A stretch of 64,000 nt of DNA from Caulobacter sp. NIBR2454 (GTDB taxonomy: Bacteria; Pseudomonadota; Alphaproteobacteria; Caulobacterales; Caulobacteraceae): contig NZ_CP114871.1 of the NCBI RefSeq assembly GCF_027474405.1, positions 1,249,001-1,313,000 on the forward strand, written 5' to 3'. A program made the position numbers and the translations under genes. Below are positions 33,820 through 43,776 of this stretch, piece after piece. Every line of letters begins with the position of its first letter. Positions within the stretch are counted from its first letter, which is position 1. Under the pieces are notes generated by a model. The model had not been told where the DNA came from and did no database searches. It saw only the letters and a list, made by a program, of their open reading frames with translations.

Positions 33820-34979
33820 GCGGCGACTCCTGTCGTAGAGACAAGTCCTCGGACCAACTCGGCCAAGCGCAGAATCTCCGCGTCGGGATGAGCTGCGGTG
33901 AAGGCCAAGCGCAGGCGCGCCGTGTCGGCGGGCACCGTCGGCGGGCGTATGGCGACGGCGAGGAAGCCTTCGGCCTCCAGCATTGCGGCGGCGTCGAGGG
34001 CGGCCTGGGCCTTACCGATGATCACAGGGACGATGGGACTGGTCGCGTCGGGAAGGTCGGCGGCCCGGGTGAACAGGCGGGCCTTGGCTAGCGGCGCCGT
34101 GACCAAGGCGGGATTGTTCTCGATGATGTCCAGCGCCGCGATGGCGGCGGCGGCCGAGGCGGGCGGCAGGCCGGTGGCGTAAATCACCGTCCGGGCTCGG
34201 GTTTTCAGTAGGTCGATCACCGCCTTCGAACCGCAAATATAACCGCCATAGCCGCCGATGGCCTTGGACAGGGTGCCCATCTGCAGCGGGATGTGCGTGT
34301 TGGCGAACTCGTGGGCCGAGCCCCGACCATCGCCAAGCACCCCGACCCCATGGGCGTCGTCACTGAGCAGCCAGGCGTCATGCCGGCGACAGAGGTCGGA
34401 AAGGGTGTCCAGCGGCGCGAGATCGCCGTCCATTGAAAACACGCCGTCGGTGGCGACCAGCACATGGCGAAATTCCAAGCGGCGGGCGATGAGCATCGCT
34501 TCCAGAGCGGCGACATCGTTGTGCGGGAAGGAAATGATCTCAGCGCCCGACAGCTGGGCGCCCGCCCAGATGCAGGCGTGGGCCAGCTCATCAATCAGCA
34601 CCAGGTCGCCGGGGGCGGCGAAGGCGGGGATCACGCCCGTATTGGCCAGGTATCCAGATCCGAAGACACACGCCGCCTCGGTTCCCTTCAACCCCGCCAG
34701 CCGGGTTTCAAGTTCGGACAGCAGCGGGTGGTCGCCCGTCACCAGCCGCGATGCGCCCGCGCCCGCGCCATACAGATCGACCGCTTCGCGCGCCGCGGCC
34801 TTCACCGCCGGATGATGCGACAGGTTCAGATAGTCGTTGCAGGAAAAGGACAGCAGGCGTCGACCGCCGCGCTCGACCCACAAGCCGTCGAGGCGGTGGG
34901 TCGGCTTGAGCGTGCGTCGCAGGCTGCGGGCGTCGAGCCCGGCGAGCTTGCCGGCGGCGAAGGCCTCAAGGCTGTCCAT
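33816..34979 (-). CDS. bioF: 8-amino-7-oxononanoate synthase
   Basis: PLP enzyme that condenses pimeloyl-ACP or -CoA with L-alanine in biotin synthesis. 387 residues from the ATG at 34979 (MDSLEAFAAGKLAGLD). Key parts: LLSFSCNDYLNLSHHPAVK, GAGASRLVTGDHPLLSELE, LLSDDAHGVGVLGDGRG (Asp that contacts the PLP ring nitrogen) and TLSKAIGGYGGYICG with the Schiff-base lysine. Family length is normal. The gene is coupled to bioD and divergent from bioA with only 72 bases between. Confidence 0.96.
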   Translation of the reverse strand: MDSLEAFAAGKLAGLDARSLRRTLKPTHRLDGLWVERGGRRLLSFSCNDYLNLSHHPAVKAAAREAVDLYGAGAGASRLVTGDHPLLSELETRLAGLKGTEAACVFGSGYLANTGVIPAFAAPGDLVLIDELAHACIWAGAQLSGAEIISFPHNDVAALEAMLIARRLEFRHVLVATDGVFSMDGDLAPLDTLSDLCRRHDAWLLSDDAHGVGVLGDGRGSAHEFANTHIPLQMGTLSKAIGGYGGYICGSKAVIDLLKTRARTVIYATGLPPASAAAAIAALDIIENNPALVTAPLAKARLFTRAADLPDATSPIVPVIIGKAQAALDAAAMLEAEGFLAVAIRPPTVPADTARLRLAFTAAHPDAEILRLAELVRGLVSTTGVAA

Positions 34980-35051
34980 GAACCGTTCCGTTTGCGATCG
35001 AGGGGCGCAGGGCATAGCAACGCCCACCGTCAGCGCAATGGAGATTCCCTC

Positions 35052-36320
35052 GTGAGCAACGCCCAGCCGGGTTGGTTGACCGCCGGTGCGCCGCACGTCT
35101 GGCGGCCCTATTGCCAGATGAAGACCGCGCCCGCGCCGCTCGCGGTGGCGCGAACGCAAGGCGCGCGGCTGATCCTTGAGGACGGCCGCGAGCTGATTGA
35201 TGGCGTGGCGTCGTGGTGGACGGCCTGCCACGGTTACAACCACCCGCACATCGCCGCCGCCGTGCGCGAGCAACTGGATCGCATGCCGCACGTGATGTTC
35301 GGCGGCCTGGCGCACGAGCCGGGCTATCGGTTGGCCCTGCGTCTGGCTGACCTGCTGCCGGGCGACCTGGACCACGTGTTCCTGGCCGAGAGCGGCTCCG
35401 TATCGGTGGAGATCGCCATGAAGATGGCGGTGCAGTTCCATCTGAACCGGGGCGAACGAGGCCGGTCCAAATTCCTGGCCTTCCGCGGCGGTTATCACGG
35501 CGACACCCTGGCCACGATGACGGTTTGCGACCCGGAAGAGGGGATGCACGCCCTGTTCGCCGGAGTGATGCCGTCGCAGGTCATCGGCGACCTGCCGATT
35601 GACGAGCTGTCGGAGGCGGCGCTGGACGCTCTGCTGGTGGAGCGCGGCGCGCAGATCGCCGCCATACTGGTCGAGCCGCTTGTCCAGGGGGCGGGCGGCA
35701 TGCTGATGCACGACGCCGAGACCCTGCGTCGGTTGCGGCGCCTCGCCGACAAGCATGGCGTGCTGCTGATCTTCGACGAGATATTCACCGGCTTTGGCCG
35801 CACGGGCACGATGTTCGCCATGGAGGCGGCGGCGGTGATCCCCGATATCGTCACCCTGTCCAAGGCCCTGACCGGGGGAACCTTGCCGCTGTCAGCGGCG
35901 GTGGCGCGATCGCATGTGTTCGAGGTGTTCTGGAGCGACCAGGCCGACGCCGCTTTGATGCACGGGCCGACCTACATGGCCAACCCCCTGGCCTGCGCGG
36001 CGGCGAACGCGTCGCTGGACCTGTTCGAAGCTGGAGAGTGGAAGGCTGATGTGGCCCGCATCGCCGCCGGCCTGCGTGAGGGGCTGGAGCCCTGTCGCGG
36101 ACTGCCCGGCGTGACCGACGTGAGGGTTTTTGGCGCGATCGGGGTGGTGGAGATGAAAGAGGCGGTGAACGCTTCCGCGCTCACCGCCTCTTTCGTCGAT
36201 CAGGGAGTCTGGATCCGGCCCTTCGGGAAGATCGTCTATCTGACTCCGGCCTTCGTCGTATCCGATGCGGAATTGGCGACTCTGACGGCCGCCATCCGCA
36301 CTGTGCTGGCCGCTATTTGA
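35052..36320 (+). CDS. bioA: Adenosylmethionine-8-amino-7-oxononanoate aminotransferase
   Basis: Class III aminotransferase that converts 8-amino-7-oxononanoate to 7,8-diaminopelargonate with SAM as amino donor. 422 residues from the GTG at 35052; the ATG at 34464 would overlap bioF heavily. Motifs: HVWRPYCQMKTAPAPLAVAR, DGVASWWTACHGYNHPHIAA, LLIFDEIFTGFGRTGTMFAM and IVTLSKALTGGTLPLSA with the PLP lysine. The last eight bases overlap the convergent sodC. With bioF and bioD on the other side of a short divergent promoter it forms a biotin locus; bioB is not in the window and no BioR-type operator is seen. Confidence 0.95.
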   Translation: MSNAQPGWLTAGAPHVWRPYCQMKTAPAPLAVARTQGARLILEDGRELIDGVASWWTACHGYNHPHIAAAVREQLDRMPHVMFGGLAHEPGYRLALRLADLLPGDLDHVFLAESGSVSVEIAMKMAVQFHLNRGERGRSKFLAFRGGYHGDTLATMTVCDPEEGMHALFAGVMPSQVIGDLPIDELSEAALDALLVERGAQIAAILVEPLVQGAGGMLMHDAETLRRLRRLADKHGVLLIFDEIFTGFGRTGTMFAMEAAAVIPDIVTLSKALTGGTLPLSAAVARSHVFEVFWSDQADAALMHGPTYMANPLACAAANASLDLFEAGEWKADVARIAAGLREGLEPCRGLPGVTDVRVFGAIGVVEMKEAVNASALTASFVDQGVWIRPFGKIVYLTPAFVVSDAELATLTAAIRTVLAAI

Positions 36321-36834
36321 TAACCGCGCAGGCTACGCGATCACCCGCGCCGCCGATGGGCTGGCTGAGGTGGTCGTCCTGGTTGGCGTGAATGACCAAG
36401 GCCGAGCCGTCGGCGTCGGCCAGGCCGGGGCGGCCGTCCTTGCCCGACCAGGAGACGAGGCTGGTCCAAAGCTGGGCTTCCGCAACGCCGTCGGCGCCGG
36501 CGAAGATGTTGGGCAGTTCGCCGAAATCGCTGCCGGCCGGGTTCAACAGGCCGTGTGGCATCTTGTGATCACCGGCGTGATTGATGTGTGCGCCGGACTT
36601 CTGAAACTTGGCGGTGTCGGAGCAGTCGCCCACCGCGTGGAAGTGAATCCCGTGCCAGCCGGGGGTCAGGCCGCTGACCTTCACCTGCACCAGCACACCC
36701 TTGGGTCCTTCCCGGAAAGTCGCCGAACCGACGGCGGCGCCGGCGTTGTTCTTGATCTCGGCGGAGGGCGGCGTCTGCGCGACGGCGGCGGTGGCGACCA
36801 TGGCGGTCACGGCGGCGAGGGCGATCAGGCGCAT
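36313..36834 (-). CDS. sodC: Periplasmic Cu,Zn superoxide dismutase
   Basis: 173 residues with a signal peptide (ALAAVTAMVATAAVAQ, cleaved near AQTPP). It dismutates superoxide in the periplasm. Metal ligands are all visible: GIHFHAVGDC (copper HxH), GAHINHAGDHKMPHG (bridging and zinc ligands) and ALVIHANQDDH. The two disulphide cysteines (GDC and RVAC) are present. The ATG at 36834 sits just after GGGGAGG on the minus strand. It is divergent from gyrA with a 148-base gap and overlaps the bioA tail. Confidence 0.95.
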   Translation of the reverse strand: MRLIALAAVTAMVATAAVAQTPPSAEIKNNAGAAVGSATFREGPKGVLVQVKVSGLTPGWHGIHFHAVGDCSDTAKFQKSGAHINHAGDHKMPHGLLNPAGSDFGELPNIFAGADGVAEAQLWTSLVSWSGKDGRPGLADADGSALVIHANQDDHLSQPIGGAGDRVACAVIK

Positions 36835-36982
36835 TGGGGAGGCTCCAAAAATGCAGGTGCGAACTGATCTCAACCTTAGCCGGCGAAATAGGGTTCCGGA
36901 AAGCGTGCGATTTTTTGCGCGCGCGCCGTAGGAATGGTAACAAGAGCGGTGAAAATTCAGCGATTCCGGTCCATTCCCCACA

Positions 36983-39730
36983 GTGACTGACGACTCAGAA
37001 AACTCCGCCGTCCTGCGTGGGGGCGTGGCCCCCATCGCCATCGAAGACGAACTGAAGCGTTCGTATCTCGACTACGCCATGAGCGTGATCGTCAGCCGCG
37101 CCCTGCCGGACGTGCGCGACGGTCTGAAACCGGTGCATCGCCGCATCTTCTACTCGATGCATGACCTCGGGATGACCCCCGACAAGTCGTACTCGAAATC
37201 GGCCCGCGTGGTCGGTGACGTGCTGGGTCGTTTCCACCCGCACGGCGATGCTTCGGTCTATTTCGCCATGGTCCGCATGGCCCAGCCGTTCTCGATGAAC
37301 CTGGTGCTGATCGACGGTCAGGGAAACTTCGGCTCCATTGACGGCGATATGCCGGCGGCCATGCGCTACACCGAAAGCCGCATGGCGCCGCCGACCACGG
37401 CGCTGCTGGCCGATATCGACAAGGACACCGTCGACTTCCAGGAGAACTATGACGGCAAGGAACTGGAGCCGGTCGTCCTGCCGGCCCGGATTCCGAACCT
37501 GCTGGTCAATGGCGCGGGCGGCATCGCCGTCGGCATGGCGACCAACATCCCGCCTCATAACCTTGGCGAGGTCGTCGATGCGGCACTAGCGCTGATCGAC
37601 ACGCCGGACATCGCGCTGGACGACCTGCTGGACATCGTTCCGGGGCCGGACTTCCCGACCGGCGGCGAGATCATCGGCCGTTCGGGGCCGCGTCAGGCCC
37701 TGCAGACCGGCCGTGGCTCGGTGATCATGCGCGGCATCGCGACGATCGAAGAAATCCGCCAGGGCCGCGAAGCCATCATCATCACCGCGATCCCGTATCA
37801 GGTGAACAAGGCCAGCCTGGTCGAACACATCGCCGAACTGGTCCGCGACAAGAAGATCGAGGGCATTTCCGACCTGCGCGACGAAAGCGATCGCGACGGC
37901 ATGCGCATCGTGATCGAGTTGAAGCGCGAAGCCTCGGGCGATGTGCTGCTCAACCAGCTTTATCGCTACACGTCCCTGCAGACCTCGTTCGGCGTCAACA
38001 TGCTGGCGCTGAATCGCGGACGGCCCCTGCAGATGGGCCTGCGCGAGATGCTGTCGGCGTTCATCGATTTCCGCGAGGAAGTCGTGGTTCGCCGCACCAA
38101 GTACGAACTGGGCAAGGCGCGCGACCGCGGCCACGTCCTGGTCGGTCTGGCCATCGCCGTGGTCAATATCGACGAGTTCATCCACATCATCCGTTCGTCC
38201 AAGGACCCGGCCGAGGCGCGCGAGCGCCTGTGCGATCGCAACTGGCCGGCCGGCGATATGATTCCGCTGGTCGAGCTGATCGCCGACCCGCGCACGGTCA
38301 TGCTGGATGACAACAATGTCCGCCTGACCGACGAGCAGGCCCGCGCCATTCTGGCCCTGACGCTTTCGCGTCTGACCGGCCTTGGACGGGAGGAAATCTT
38401 CGAGGAAGCCGGCACGCTGGCCGAAGCCATCCGTGGCTATCTGGAGCTGCTGTCGGACCGCGCTAACATCATGGGCGTGGTGCGCAAGGAACTGGTGGAA
38501 GTGCGTGAGCGCTTCGCCATTCCGCGCCGCACCCCCATCGTGGACGGCGAAGCCGGCGTCGATGACGAAGACCTGATCCCCCGCGAGGAGATGGTGGTCA
38601 CCGTCACCCATGGCGGCTACGTCAAGCGCACACCGCTGGCCAGCTACCGGACCCAGCATCGCGGCGGCAAAGGCCGCTCCGGCATGGCGACGAAGGAAGA
38701 AGATGCGGTCACCCGTGTGTTCTCGGCCTCGACCCACGCGCCGGTGCTGTTCTTCACCTCGGGCGGCAAGGTCTTCAAGCTGAAGGTCTGGCGTCTGCCG
38801 CTGGGTAATCCGACCTCGCGCGGCAAGGCGTTCGTGAACCTGCTGCCAATCGAGCCGGGCGAACAGATCACGTCCATTCTGCCGTTGCCGGAGGACGAAG
38901 CGAGCTGGGACCGCCTGGACGTGATGTTCGCCACCGCAAGCGGCAATGTGCGCCGCAACAAGCTGTCCGACTTCGCCGACATCCGCCGGAACGGCAAAAT
39001 CGCCATGAAGCTGGACGAGAGCGACCACATCATCGGCGTCGGCCTCTGCACCACCGAAAACGACGTGCTGCTGACCACGGCCCTGGCGCGTTGCATCCGC
39101 TTCGCCGTGGATGAGGTTCGCGTCTTCGCGGGCCGGGAATCCACGGGTGTTCGCGGCGTCAAGCTGGCCGAGGACGACACTGTCATCTCGATGGCCATCC
39201 TGCGCAGCGTCGACGCCTCTCCGGCCGAGCGCGCCGCTTATCTCAAACAGGCCAACGCCTTGCGCGCCGCGACGGGTGAAGGGGAGGCGGACGCCGCCCC
39301 CGCGCCGGACGAGGAAGAGGATGTCGCCGACGGCGCCGTTTCGCTCAGCGTCGAGCGGTTCGCCGAACTGGGCGCCGCCGAGGAGTTCGTGCTGACCGTT
39401 TCGTCCGAAGGCTTCGGCAAGCGCACCAGCGCCTATGACTATCGCCGGACGGGCCGTGGCGGGCAGGGCCTGATCGCCCACGACGTCACCAAGCGCGGCG
39501 GCAAGCTGGCGGCTTCGTTCCCGGTCGAGGACTCCGACGAAATCCTTCTGGTGACAGACGCGGGGCAATTGATACGTTGCCCCGTCGCTCAAATCCGTGT
39601 TGCAGCGCGAAACACCCAAGGGGTGACCATCTTCCGCAAGTCGGGCGATGAGCATGTCGTGAGTGTCGAGCGTCTGGCGGAGGCCGGCGGCGTCGATGAC
39701 GAGGAAAGCGGGGCGGACGAGACCCCGTAG
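36983..39730 (+). CDS. gyrA: DNA gyrase subunit A
   Basis: 915 residues, the DNA-cleaving subunit of gyrase. The breakage-reunion domain includes [40 protein letters not shown] and [10 protein letters not shown] with the catalytic tyrosine. The quinolone-resistance region reads G-D-A-S-V-Y-F, so E. coli Ser83 and Asp87 are Ala and Phe here. The C-terminal beta-pinwheel ([38 protein letters not shown]) is complete with the GyrA box. A ~30-residue acidic insert ([18 protein letters not shown]) splits the pinwheel. Start is GTG at 36983. Confidence 0.96.
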   Translation: MTDDSENSAVLRGGVAPIAIEDELKRSYLDYAMSVIVSRALPDVRDGLKPVHRRIFYSMHDLGMTPDKSYSKSARVVGDVLGRFHPHGDASVYFAMVRMAQPFSMNLVLIDGQGNFGSIDGDMPAAMRYTESRMAPPTTALLADIDKDTVDFQENYDGKELEPVVLPARIPNLLVNGAGGIAVGMATNIPPHNLGEVVDAALALIDTPDIALDDLLDIVPGPDFPTGGEIIGRSGPRQALQTGRGSVIMRGIATIEEIRQGREAIIITAIPYQVNKASLVEHIAELVRDKKIEGISDLRDESDRDGMRIVIELKREASGDVLLNQLYRYTSLQTSFGVNMLALNRGRPLQMGLREMLSAFIDFREEVVVRRTKYELGKARDRGHVLVGLAIAVVNIDEFIHIIRSSKDPAEARERLCDRNWPAGDMIPLVELIADPRTVMLDDNNVRLTDEQARAILALTLSRLTGLGREEIFEEAGTLAEAIRGYLELLSDRANIMGVVRKELVEVRERFAIPRRTPIVDGEAGVDDEDLIPREEMVVTVTHGGYVKRTPLASYRTQHRGGKGRSGMATKEEDAVTRVFSASTHAPVLFFTSGGKVFKLKVWRLPLGNPTSRGKAFVNLLPIEPGEQITSILPLPEDEASWDRLDVMFATASGNVRRNKLSDFADIRRNGKIAMKLDESDHIIGVGLCTTENDVLLTTALARCIRFAVDEVRVFAGRESTGVRGVKLAEDDTVISMAILRSVDASPAERAAYLKQANALRAATGEGEADAAPAPDEEEDVADGAVSLSVERFAELGAAEEFVLTVSSEGFGKRTSAYDYRRTGRGGQGLIAHDVTKRGGKLAASFPVEDSDEILLVTDAGQLIRCPVAQIRVAARNTQGVTIFRKSGDEHVVSVERLAEAGGVDDEESGADETP

Positions 39731-39757
39731 ACGCTCAACGCAGCCAAGGGGGTAGGT

Positions 39758-40252
39758 TTGTCTTTCGTCGGTCTTTATCCGGGTACCTTTGACCCGATCA
39801 CCAACGGTCACCTCGACATCATTGGTCGAGCCGTGAAGTTGGTCGACAAATTGGTGATCGGGGTCGCCATCAATACCGGCAAGGGTCCGATGTTCACGCT
39901 CGAAGAGCGTGTGGACAGCATCCGCCGCGAAACCGCCCAGTTCGCCGGCAAGACCGAGATCGTGGTCCAGCCGTTCGAAAGCCTGTTGATGAACTTCGCC
40001 CGCGAGGTCGGCGCCAAGATCATCGTGCGGGGCCTGCGGGCGGTCGCCGACTTCGAATACGAGTTCCAGATGACGGCCATGAACCAGCAGCTCGATCGTG
40101 AGATCGAGACGGTGTTCCTAATGGCTGATCCCCGCCACCAGGCGATCGCCTCGCGGCTGGTCAAGGAGATCGCCCTGCTGGGGGGTGATGTCCACAAATT
40201 CGTCCCGCCGGGCGTTCGCGACGAACTGATGGCCAAGGTCGTCCAGCCTTAG
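39758..40252 (+). CDS. coaD: Phosphopantetheine adenylyltransferase
   Basis: Fourth step of coenzyme A synthesis: transfers AMP from ATP to 4'-phosphopantetheine. 164 residues, with GLYPGTFDPITNGHLDIIGR carrying the nucleotidyltransferase HxGH-like motif (here TNGH), VRGLRAVADFEYEFQMTAMN and a C-terminal SSRLVKEI-like SRLVKEIALLGGDV. The start is a TTG at 39758 with AAGGGGG before it, and the family normally begins at this point. It follows gyrA by 27 bases and precedes the cyclophilins. Pantothenate genes lie at 48690-50869, so much of the CoA pathway is in this window. Confidence 0.96.
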   Translation: MSFVGLYPGTFDPITNGHLDIIGRAVKLVDKLVIGVAINTGKGPMFTLEERVDSIRRETAQFAGKTEIVVQPFESLLMNFAREVGAKIIVRGLRAVADFEYEFQMTAMNQQLDREIETVFLMADPRHQAIASRLVKEIALLGGDVHKFVPPGVRDELMAKVVQP

Positions 40253-40277
40253 AAATCCACATTCCCAGAGGAATGAC

Positions 40278-41102
40278 ATGATCCGACCCCTGACCATCGC
40301 CGCGGCTGTCGCGGCCATCGCCGCGCCTGCCTTGGCCGCGCCCGGCGCCGCCGACTGGCGCATCCCCGATCCCGAGAACGTCCTGGTGATCGACACCAAC
40401 AAGGGGCGGGTCGTCGTCGAGCTTATGCCGGAAGTGGCTCCCGGCCACGTGACCCGCGTACGCGAGTTGGCCCGCGCGGGCCTCTATGACGGGCGCACCT
40501 TCTTTCGCGTCATCGACCAATTCATGGCCCAGACCGGCGATCCCAAGGACGACGGCACCGGTGGTTCGGAAAAGGAAGACCTGACGGGCGAGTTCACCTG
40601 GCGCCGTGGCGCGAACTCGATGTTCTCGACCGTGGCCAAGCCGAGCGGGGCGGAGTTGGGCTTTGTCGGCGCCATGCCGGCCATGAGCCAGACGACCTTG
40701 CTCGCCGCCATGACAGCTGATCGCAAGGTTTCGGCCTGGGGGATGTTCTGCCCCGGCGTCCTGGGGATGGCGCGCGGCGATAATCCTGACTCGGCCAACA
40801 GCCAGTTCTTCATCATGCGCCAGGCGTATCCCTCGCTGGACAAACGCTACACCGCCTTCGGCCGCACGCTTTCGGGCCTCGAAGCCGTGCGATCGATCAA
40901 GACCGGCGAGCCGGTGCCGGCGCCGCAGGACGTGATGCAAAAGGTCCGTGTTCTGGCCGACATTCCGGCTGGTCAACGCCCTTCGGTGCGGGTGGTCGAC
41001 ACCAAGAGCGCCTGGTTCCTGGCCGAGGTCGAGCGGGTCAAGGCGACGCGGGGCGCGGATTTTTCACCCTGCGACGTCGACATTCTGGCTGAAGTGAAAT
41101 AG
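40278..41102 (+). CDS. Periplasmic cyclophilin-type peptidylprolyl isomerase
   Basis: 274 residues with a signal peptide (TIAAAVAAIAAPALAAPG). The cyclophilin domain covers about residues 35-235: VLVIDTNKGRVVVELMPEVA, TFFRVIDQFMAQTGDP, MARGDNPDSANSQFFIMRQA and KRYTAFGRTLSGLEAV. Two insertions relative to minimal cyclophilins are seen, and a short C-terminal tail (DVDILAEVK) follows. It catalyses prolyl isomerisation of envelope proteins. It is nine bases upstream of a cytoplasmic paralogue in the same operon. Confidence 0.92.
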   Translation: MIRPLTIAAAVAAIAAPALAAPGAADWRIPDPENVLVIDTNKGRVVVELMPEVAPGHVTRVRELARAGLYDGRTFFRVIDQFMAQTGDPKDDGTGGSEKEDLTGEFTWRRGANSMFSTVAKPSGAELGFVGAMPAMSQTTLLAAMTADRKVSAWGMFCPGVLGMARGDNPDSANSQFFIMRQAYPSLDKRYTAFGRTLSGLEAVRSIKTGEPVPAPQDVMQKVRVLADIPAGQRPSVRVVDTKSAWFLAEVERVKATRGADFSPCDVDILAEVK

Positions 41103-41111
41103 GGCGGGTTC

Positions 41112-41579
41112 ATGAGCACCGATCCCGAAAACACCATCGTCATGACCCTGGAAAGCGGTCCTGTCGTTATCCGCCTCCGTCCTGACCTGGCTCCGGGCCA
41201 CGTCGCGCGGATCAAGGAACTGGCCCGTGAAGGCTTTTATGACGGCGTGACCTTCCACCGCGTCATCCCCGGCTTCATGGCCCAAGGCGGCGATCCGACC
41301 GGCACCGGCCGCAGCGGCTCCGACAAGCCGGACCTGAAGGCGGAGTTCTCCGACGCCGAACACGTCCGTGGCGTCTGCTCCATGGCCCGCACGCCTGACC
41401 CGAACTCGGCCAACAGCCAGTTCTTCATCTGCTTCGACGAAGTCACCTTCCTGGACGGTCAGTACACCGTGTGGGGCGAGGTGGTCGAAGGCATGGAGAA
41501 TGTCGACGCCCTGCCGGTCGGCGAGCCGCCGCAGAACCCGGGCAAGATTCTGAGCTTCAAGGTCGCCGCCGACGCCTAA
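41112..41579 (+). CDS. Cytoplasmic cyclophilin-type peptidylprolyl isomerase
   Basis: 155 residues, no signal peptide. The compact bacterial cyclophilin fold is complete: VIRLRPDLAPGHVARIKELA, GFYDGVTFHRVIPGFMAQGG, MARTPDPNSANSQFFICFDE and LDGQYTVWGEVVEGMENVDA. The catalytic Arg of FHRVIPGFMAQGG is present. It probably acts on newly made cytosolic proteins. The stop overlaps that of the convergent EEP-family gene by four bases. Confidence 0.94.
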   Translation: MSTDPENTIVMTLESGPVVIRLRPDLAPGHVARIKELAREGFYDGVTFHRVIPGFMAQGGDPTGTGRSGSDKPDLKAEFSDAEHVRGVCSMARTPDPNSANSQFFICFDEVTFLDGQYTVWGEVVEGMENVDALPVGEPPQNPGKILSFKVAADA

Positions 41580-42595
41580 GGCGTTCGAGCGAGCGTAACG
41601 ACCACCGGGCGGTGGTCCGAGCCCAGTCTCGGACCCCGCTCGACCTTCACCGTCCGCCAGGCCTTGCCGGCGTAGACGTGATCAATCGGCAAAATCGGAA
41701 ACAGCGGGTGGAAGCCCGCGCGATCAAAACGCGCCGGCCAGGTGGCCAGGGCGCGTGTGCGCCGCTCCATGCCGAACGCCTTGTCCTGGCGGCGCATGGC
41801 GAACGACCAGGGCGTCGAGTTGAAATCCCCGGTGAGGATCATCGTCTCACGGTCGAAGGCCCCGAGCTTCTTGGCCAGCGCCGCCGACTGCCGCTGCTGA
41901 TAGCCAGCTGGCCACGGCCAGGCATAGTGCGCGCCCATCACGGTGAAGGCGTCGTCGCCCCGACCAAAGCCGGCATACAGGACAGACAGGAAGGGCTTTC
42001 CGTCCCGTCGGATCGTACGCTCGGCGAAATCACCCTGCACGGTGGGCTTCAGTCTGCTCAGGATCAGGTTCTGGCACGGACGCGCCTTGGGACAGCCGGT
42101 GCGATAGGGATAGGCGGCGCGAATCTTCTTGTGGAACCGTCCGGCGGCCCCATACGCCTCTTCCAGCACCAGAATGTCGGCGTCTTGGGCCAGCAGCCAG
42201 CGCGCGGATTCCTCCGGGTCTTCGTTGCGGCCCCAGGCGTTGAACTGGACGATTTTCAGGGTCTGGCCCGCTTGCGACGAATCCTTGCGCTGGGTGGCGT
42301 AGGCAAAGGCTTCAGGCGCGATCTGCAACACCGACAACGCCACGGCGACGGTGGCGACGATCACGGTGGCGATCCGTTCCTCGCCGCGCGAGACGAGCGC
42401 GCCAAGGGCGGCCGCCAGCAGTCCGCCCACCAGCCATATGGGCGAGAAATGGGAGGCGACGTCCAGAGTCGCCGAGAACCGGCCGCCTTGGGCCGCGATG
42501 GCGAACAGCGCACAGCCTAGCGCCAGGGCCAGGGCTCCGGCGCGGAGGAGAAGCAGGGCGAGGTTCAGAATCGTGCGCACGTCGTCGCTTAGCAC
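41576..42595 (-). CDS. Membrane-anchored endonuclease/exonuclease/phosphatase family protein
   Basis: 339 residues. Three membrane helices fill the first 100 residues (LLLLRAGALALALGCALFAI, LVGGLLAAALGALVS, ATVIVATVAVALSVLQIA). The EEP domain follows: LKIVQFNAWGRNEDPEESAR, DILVLEEAYGA (metal Glu), LTGDFNSTPWSFAMR (Asp-x-Asn) and PRLGSDHRPVVV (SDH). With the topology N-in, three helices put the domain in the periplasm, as in YafD-type proteins. The substrate could be a phosphoester lipid or extracellular nucleic acid; unknown. Confidence 0.85.
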   Translation of the reverse strand: MLSDDVRTILNLALLLLRAGALALALGCALFAIAAQGGRFSATLDVASHFSPIWLVGGLLAAALGALVSRGEERIATVIVATVAVALSVLQIAPEAFAYATQRKDSSQAGQTLKIVQFNAWGRNEDPEESARWLLAQDADILVLEEAYGAAGRFHKKIRAAYPYRTGCPKARPCQNLILSRLKPTVQGDFAERTIRRDGKPFLSVLYAGFGRGDDAFTVMGAHYAWPWPAGYQQRQSAALAKKLGAFDRETMILTGDFNSTPWSFAMRRQDKAFGMERRTRALATWPARFDRAGFHPLFPILPIDHVYAGKAWRTVKVERGPRLGSDHRPVVVTLARTP

Positions 42596-42699
42596 GTTCT
42601 TTTGGGCGTCAGTTGGGAAGCGTCGCCGCAGTCCTGGGATGAGCGTTCAGGCGCCTTCTGCTTGACCTGATCCCCGCGCCGTGGCCTTGACCGCGCCCA

Positions 42700-43776
42700 A
42701 TGCGCCTGTCCGATTTCGACTTTGACCTGCCTGAAGACCGCATCGCCCTGCGGCCCGCCCAACCGCGCGATTCCGCACGCCTGTTGCTGGTCAAGCCGGG
42801 GGAGGGATTGTCGGACCTGATCGTCCGCGATCTGCCGGGGCTGCTGCAGGCCGGCGACGCCCTGGTGTTCAACGACACCCGGGTGATCCCCGCGCGCCTG
42901 TCGGGCACGCGCGAACGGGACGGCAATGTCACGGCCGTCGAGGCGACCTTGCACAAGCGTGTGGCCGCCGACAGGTGGACCGCCTTCATGCGGCCGGGAA
43001 AGCGGTTGAAAGTCGGGGACCGCGTGGCTTTCGGCCAGGCCGCCGACCGCGCCTGTGAAGGCGCGCGCCTCGATGCGACGGTGATCGAGAAGCATGATGG
43101 CGGTGAGGTCCTGCTGGCCTTCGACCTGTCGGGGCCGGATCTCGACCAGGCGATCAACACCCGCGGCGACATGCCCCTGCCGCCCTATATCGCCGCCAAG
43201 CGGGGGGAGGACGCCCAGGACCGCAGCGACTATCAGACCGTGTACGCGCGCGAGGACGGCTCGGTCGCCGCGCCGACCGCCGGCCTGCATTTCACGCCCG
43301 ACCTGCTTGAGGCTCTCAAGGCGCGGGGCGTCTCGACCCACTTCGTCACCCTCCACGTTGGGGCGGGCACCTTCCTGCCGGTGAAGACCGACATGGTGGC
43401 CGAGCACAAGATGCACGCCGAGTTCGGCGTGGTGCCGCCGCAGACAGCGGACGCCCTGAACGCCGTGCATGCCGCCGGGGGGCGGATCATCTGCGTCGGC
43501 ACCACCTCTTTGCGCCTGCTGGAGAGCGCTACGGGCGAGGATGGGGTGATCAAACCGTTCGCGGACGACACGGCCATCTTCATCACGCCCGGCTACCGCT
43601 TCCGCGCCGCCGACGGGCTGATGACCAACTTCCACCTGCCCAAATCGACCCTGTTCATGCTGGTCAGCGCCTTCGCCGGCCAGGATGTGATGCGCGCGGC
43701 CTATGAGCACGCCATCGCCACGGGCTACCGCTTCTATTCCTATGGCGACGGCAGCCTGCTATGGCGGGCCGCCTGA
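42700..43776 (+). CDS. queA: tRNA preQ1(34) S-adenosylmethionine ribosyltransferase-isomerase
   Basis: Adds the epoxycyclopentane ring to preQ1 in tRNA during queuosine synthesis, using the ribosyl part of SAM. 358 residues starting [20 protein letters not shown]. Signatures: [56 protein letters not shown] and [35 protein letters not shown]. Family length is normal. Its stop overlaps the tgt start, so both queuosine enzymes are coupled. Confidence 0.96.
   Translation: MRLSDFDFDLPEDRIALRPAQPRDSARLLLVKPGEGLSDLIVRDLPGLLQAGDALVFNDTRVIPARLSGTRERDGNVTAVEATLHKRVAADRWTAFMRPGKRLKVGDRVAFGQAADRACEGARLDATVIEKHDGGEVLLAFDLSGPDLDQAINTRGDMPLPPYIAAKRGEDAQDRSDYQTVYAREDGSVAAPTAGLHFTPDLLEALKARGVSTHFVTLHVGAGTFLPVKTDMVAEHKMHAEFGVVPPQTADALNAVHAAGGRIICVGTTSLRLLESATGEDGVIKPFADDTAIFITPGYRFRAADGLMTNFHLPKSTLFMLVSAFAGQDVMRAAYEHAIATGYRFYSYGDGSLLWRAA

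Noticed and set aside
34980..35051. BioR or BirA-type operator between bioF and bioA
   Set aside because: No TTATMKATAA-like or other clear dyad in the 72 bases.
37586..39811. 741-codon minus-strand frame
   Set aside because: Antisense to gyrA; no family resemblance and no ribosome binding site.
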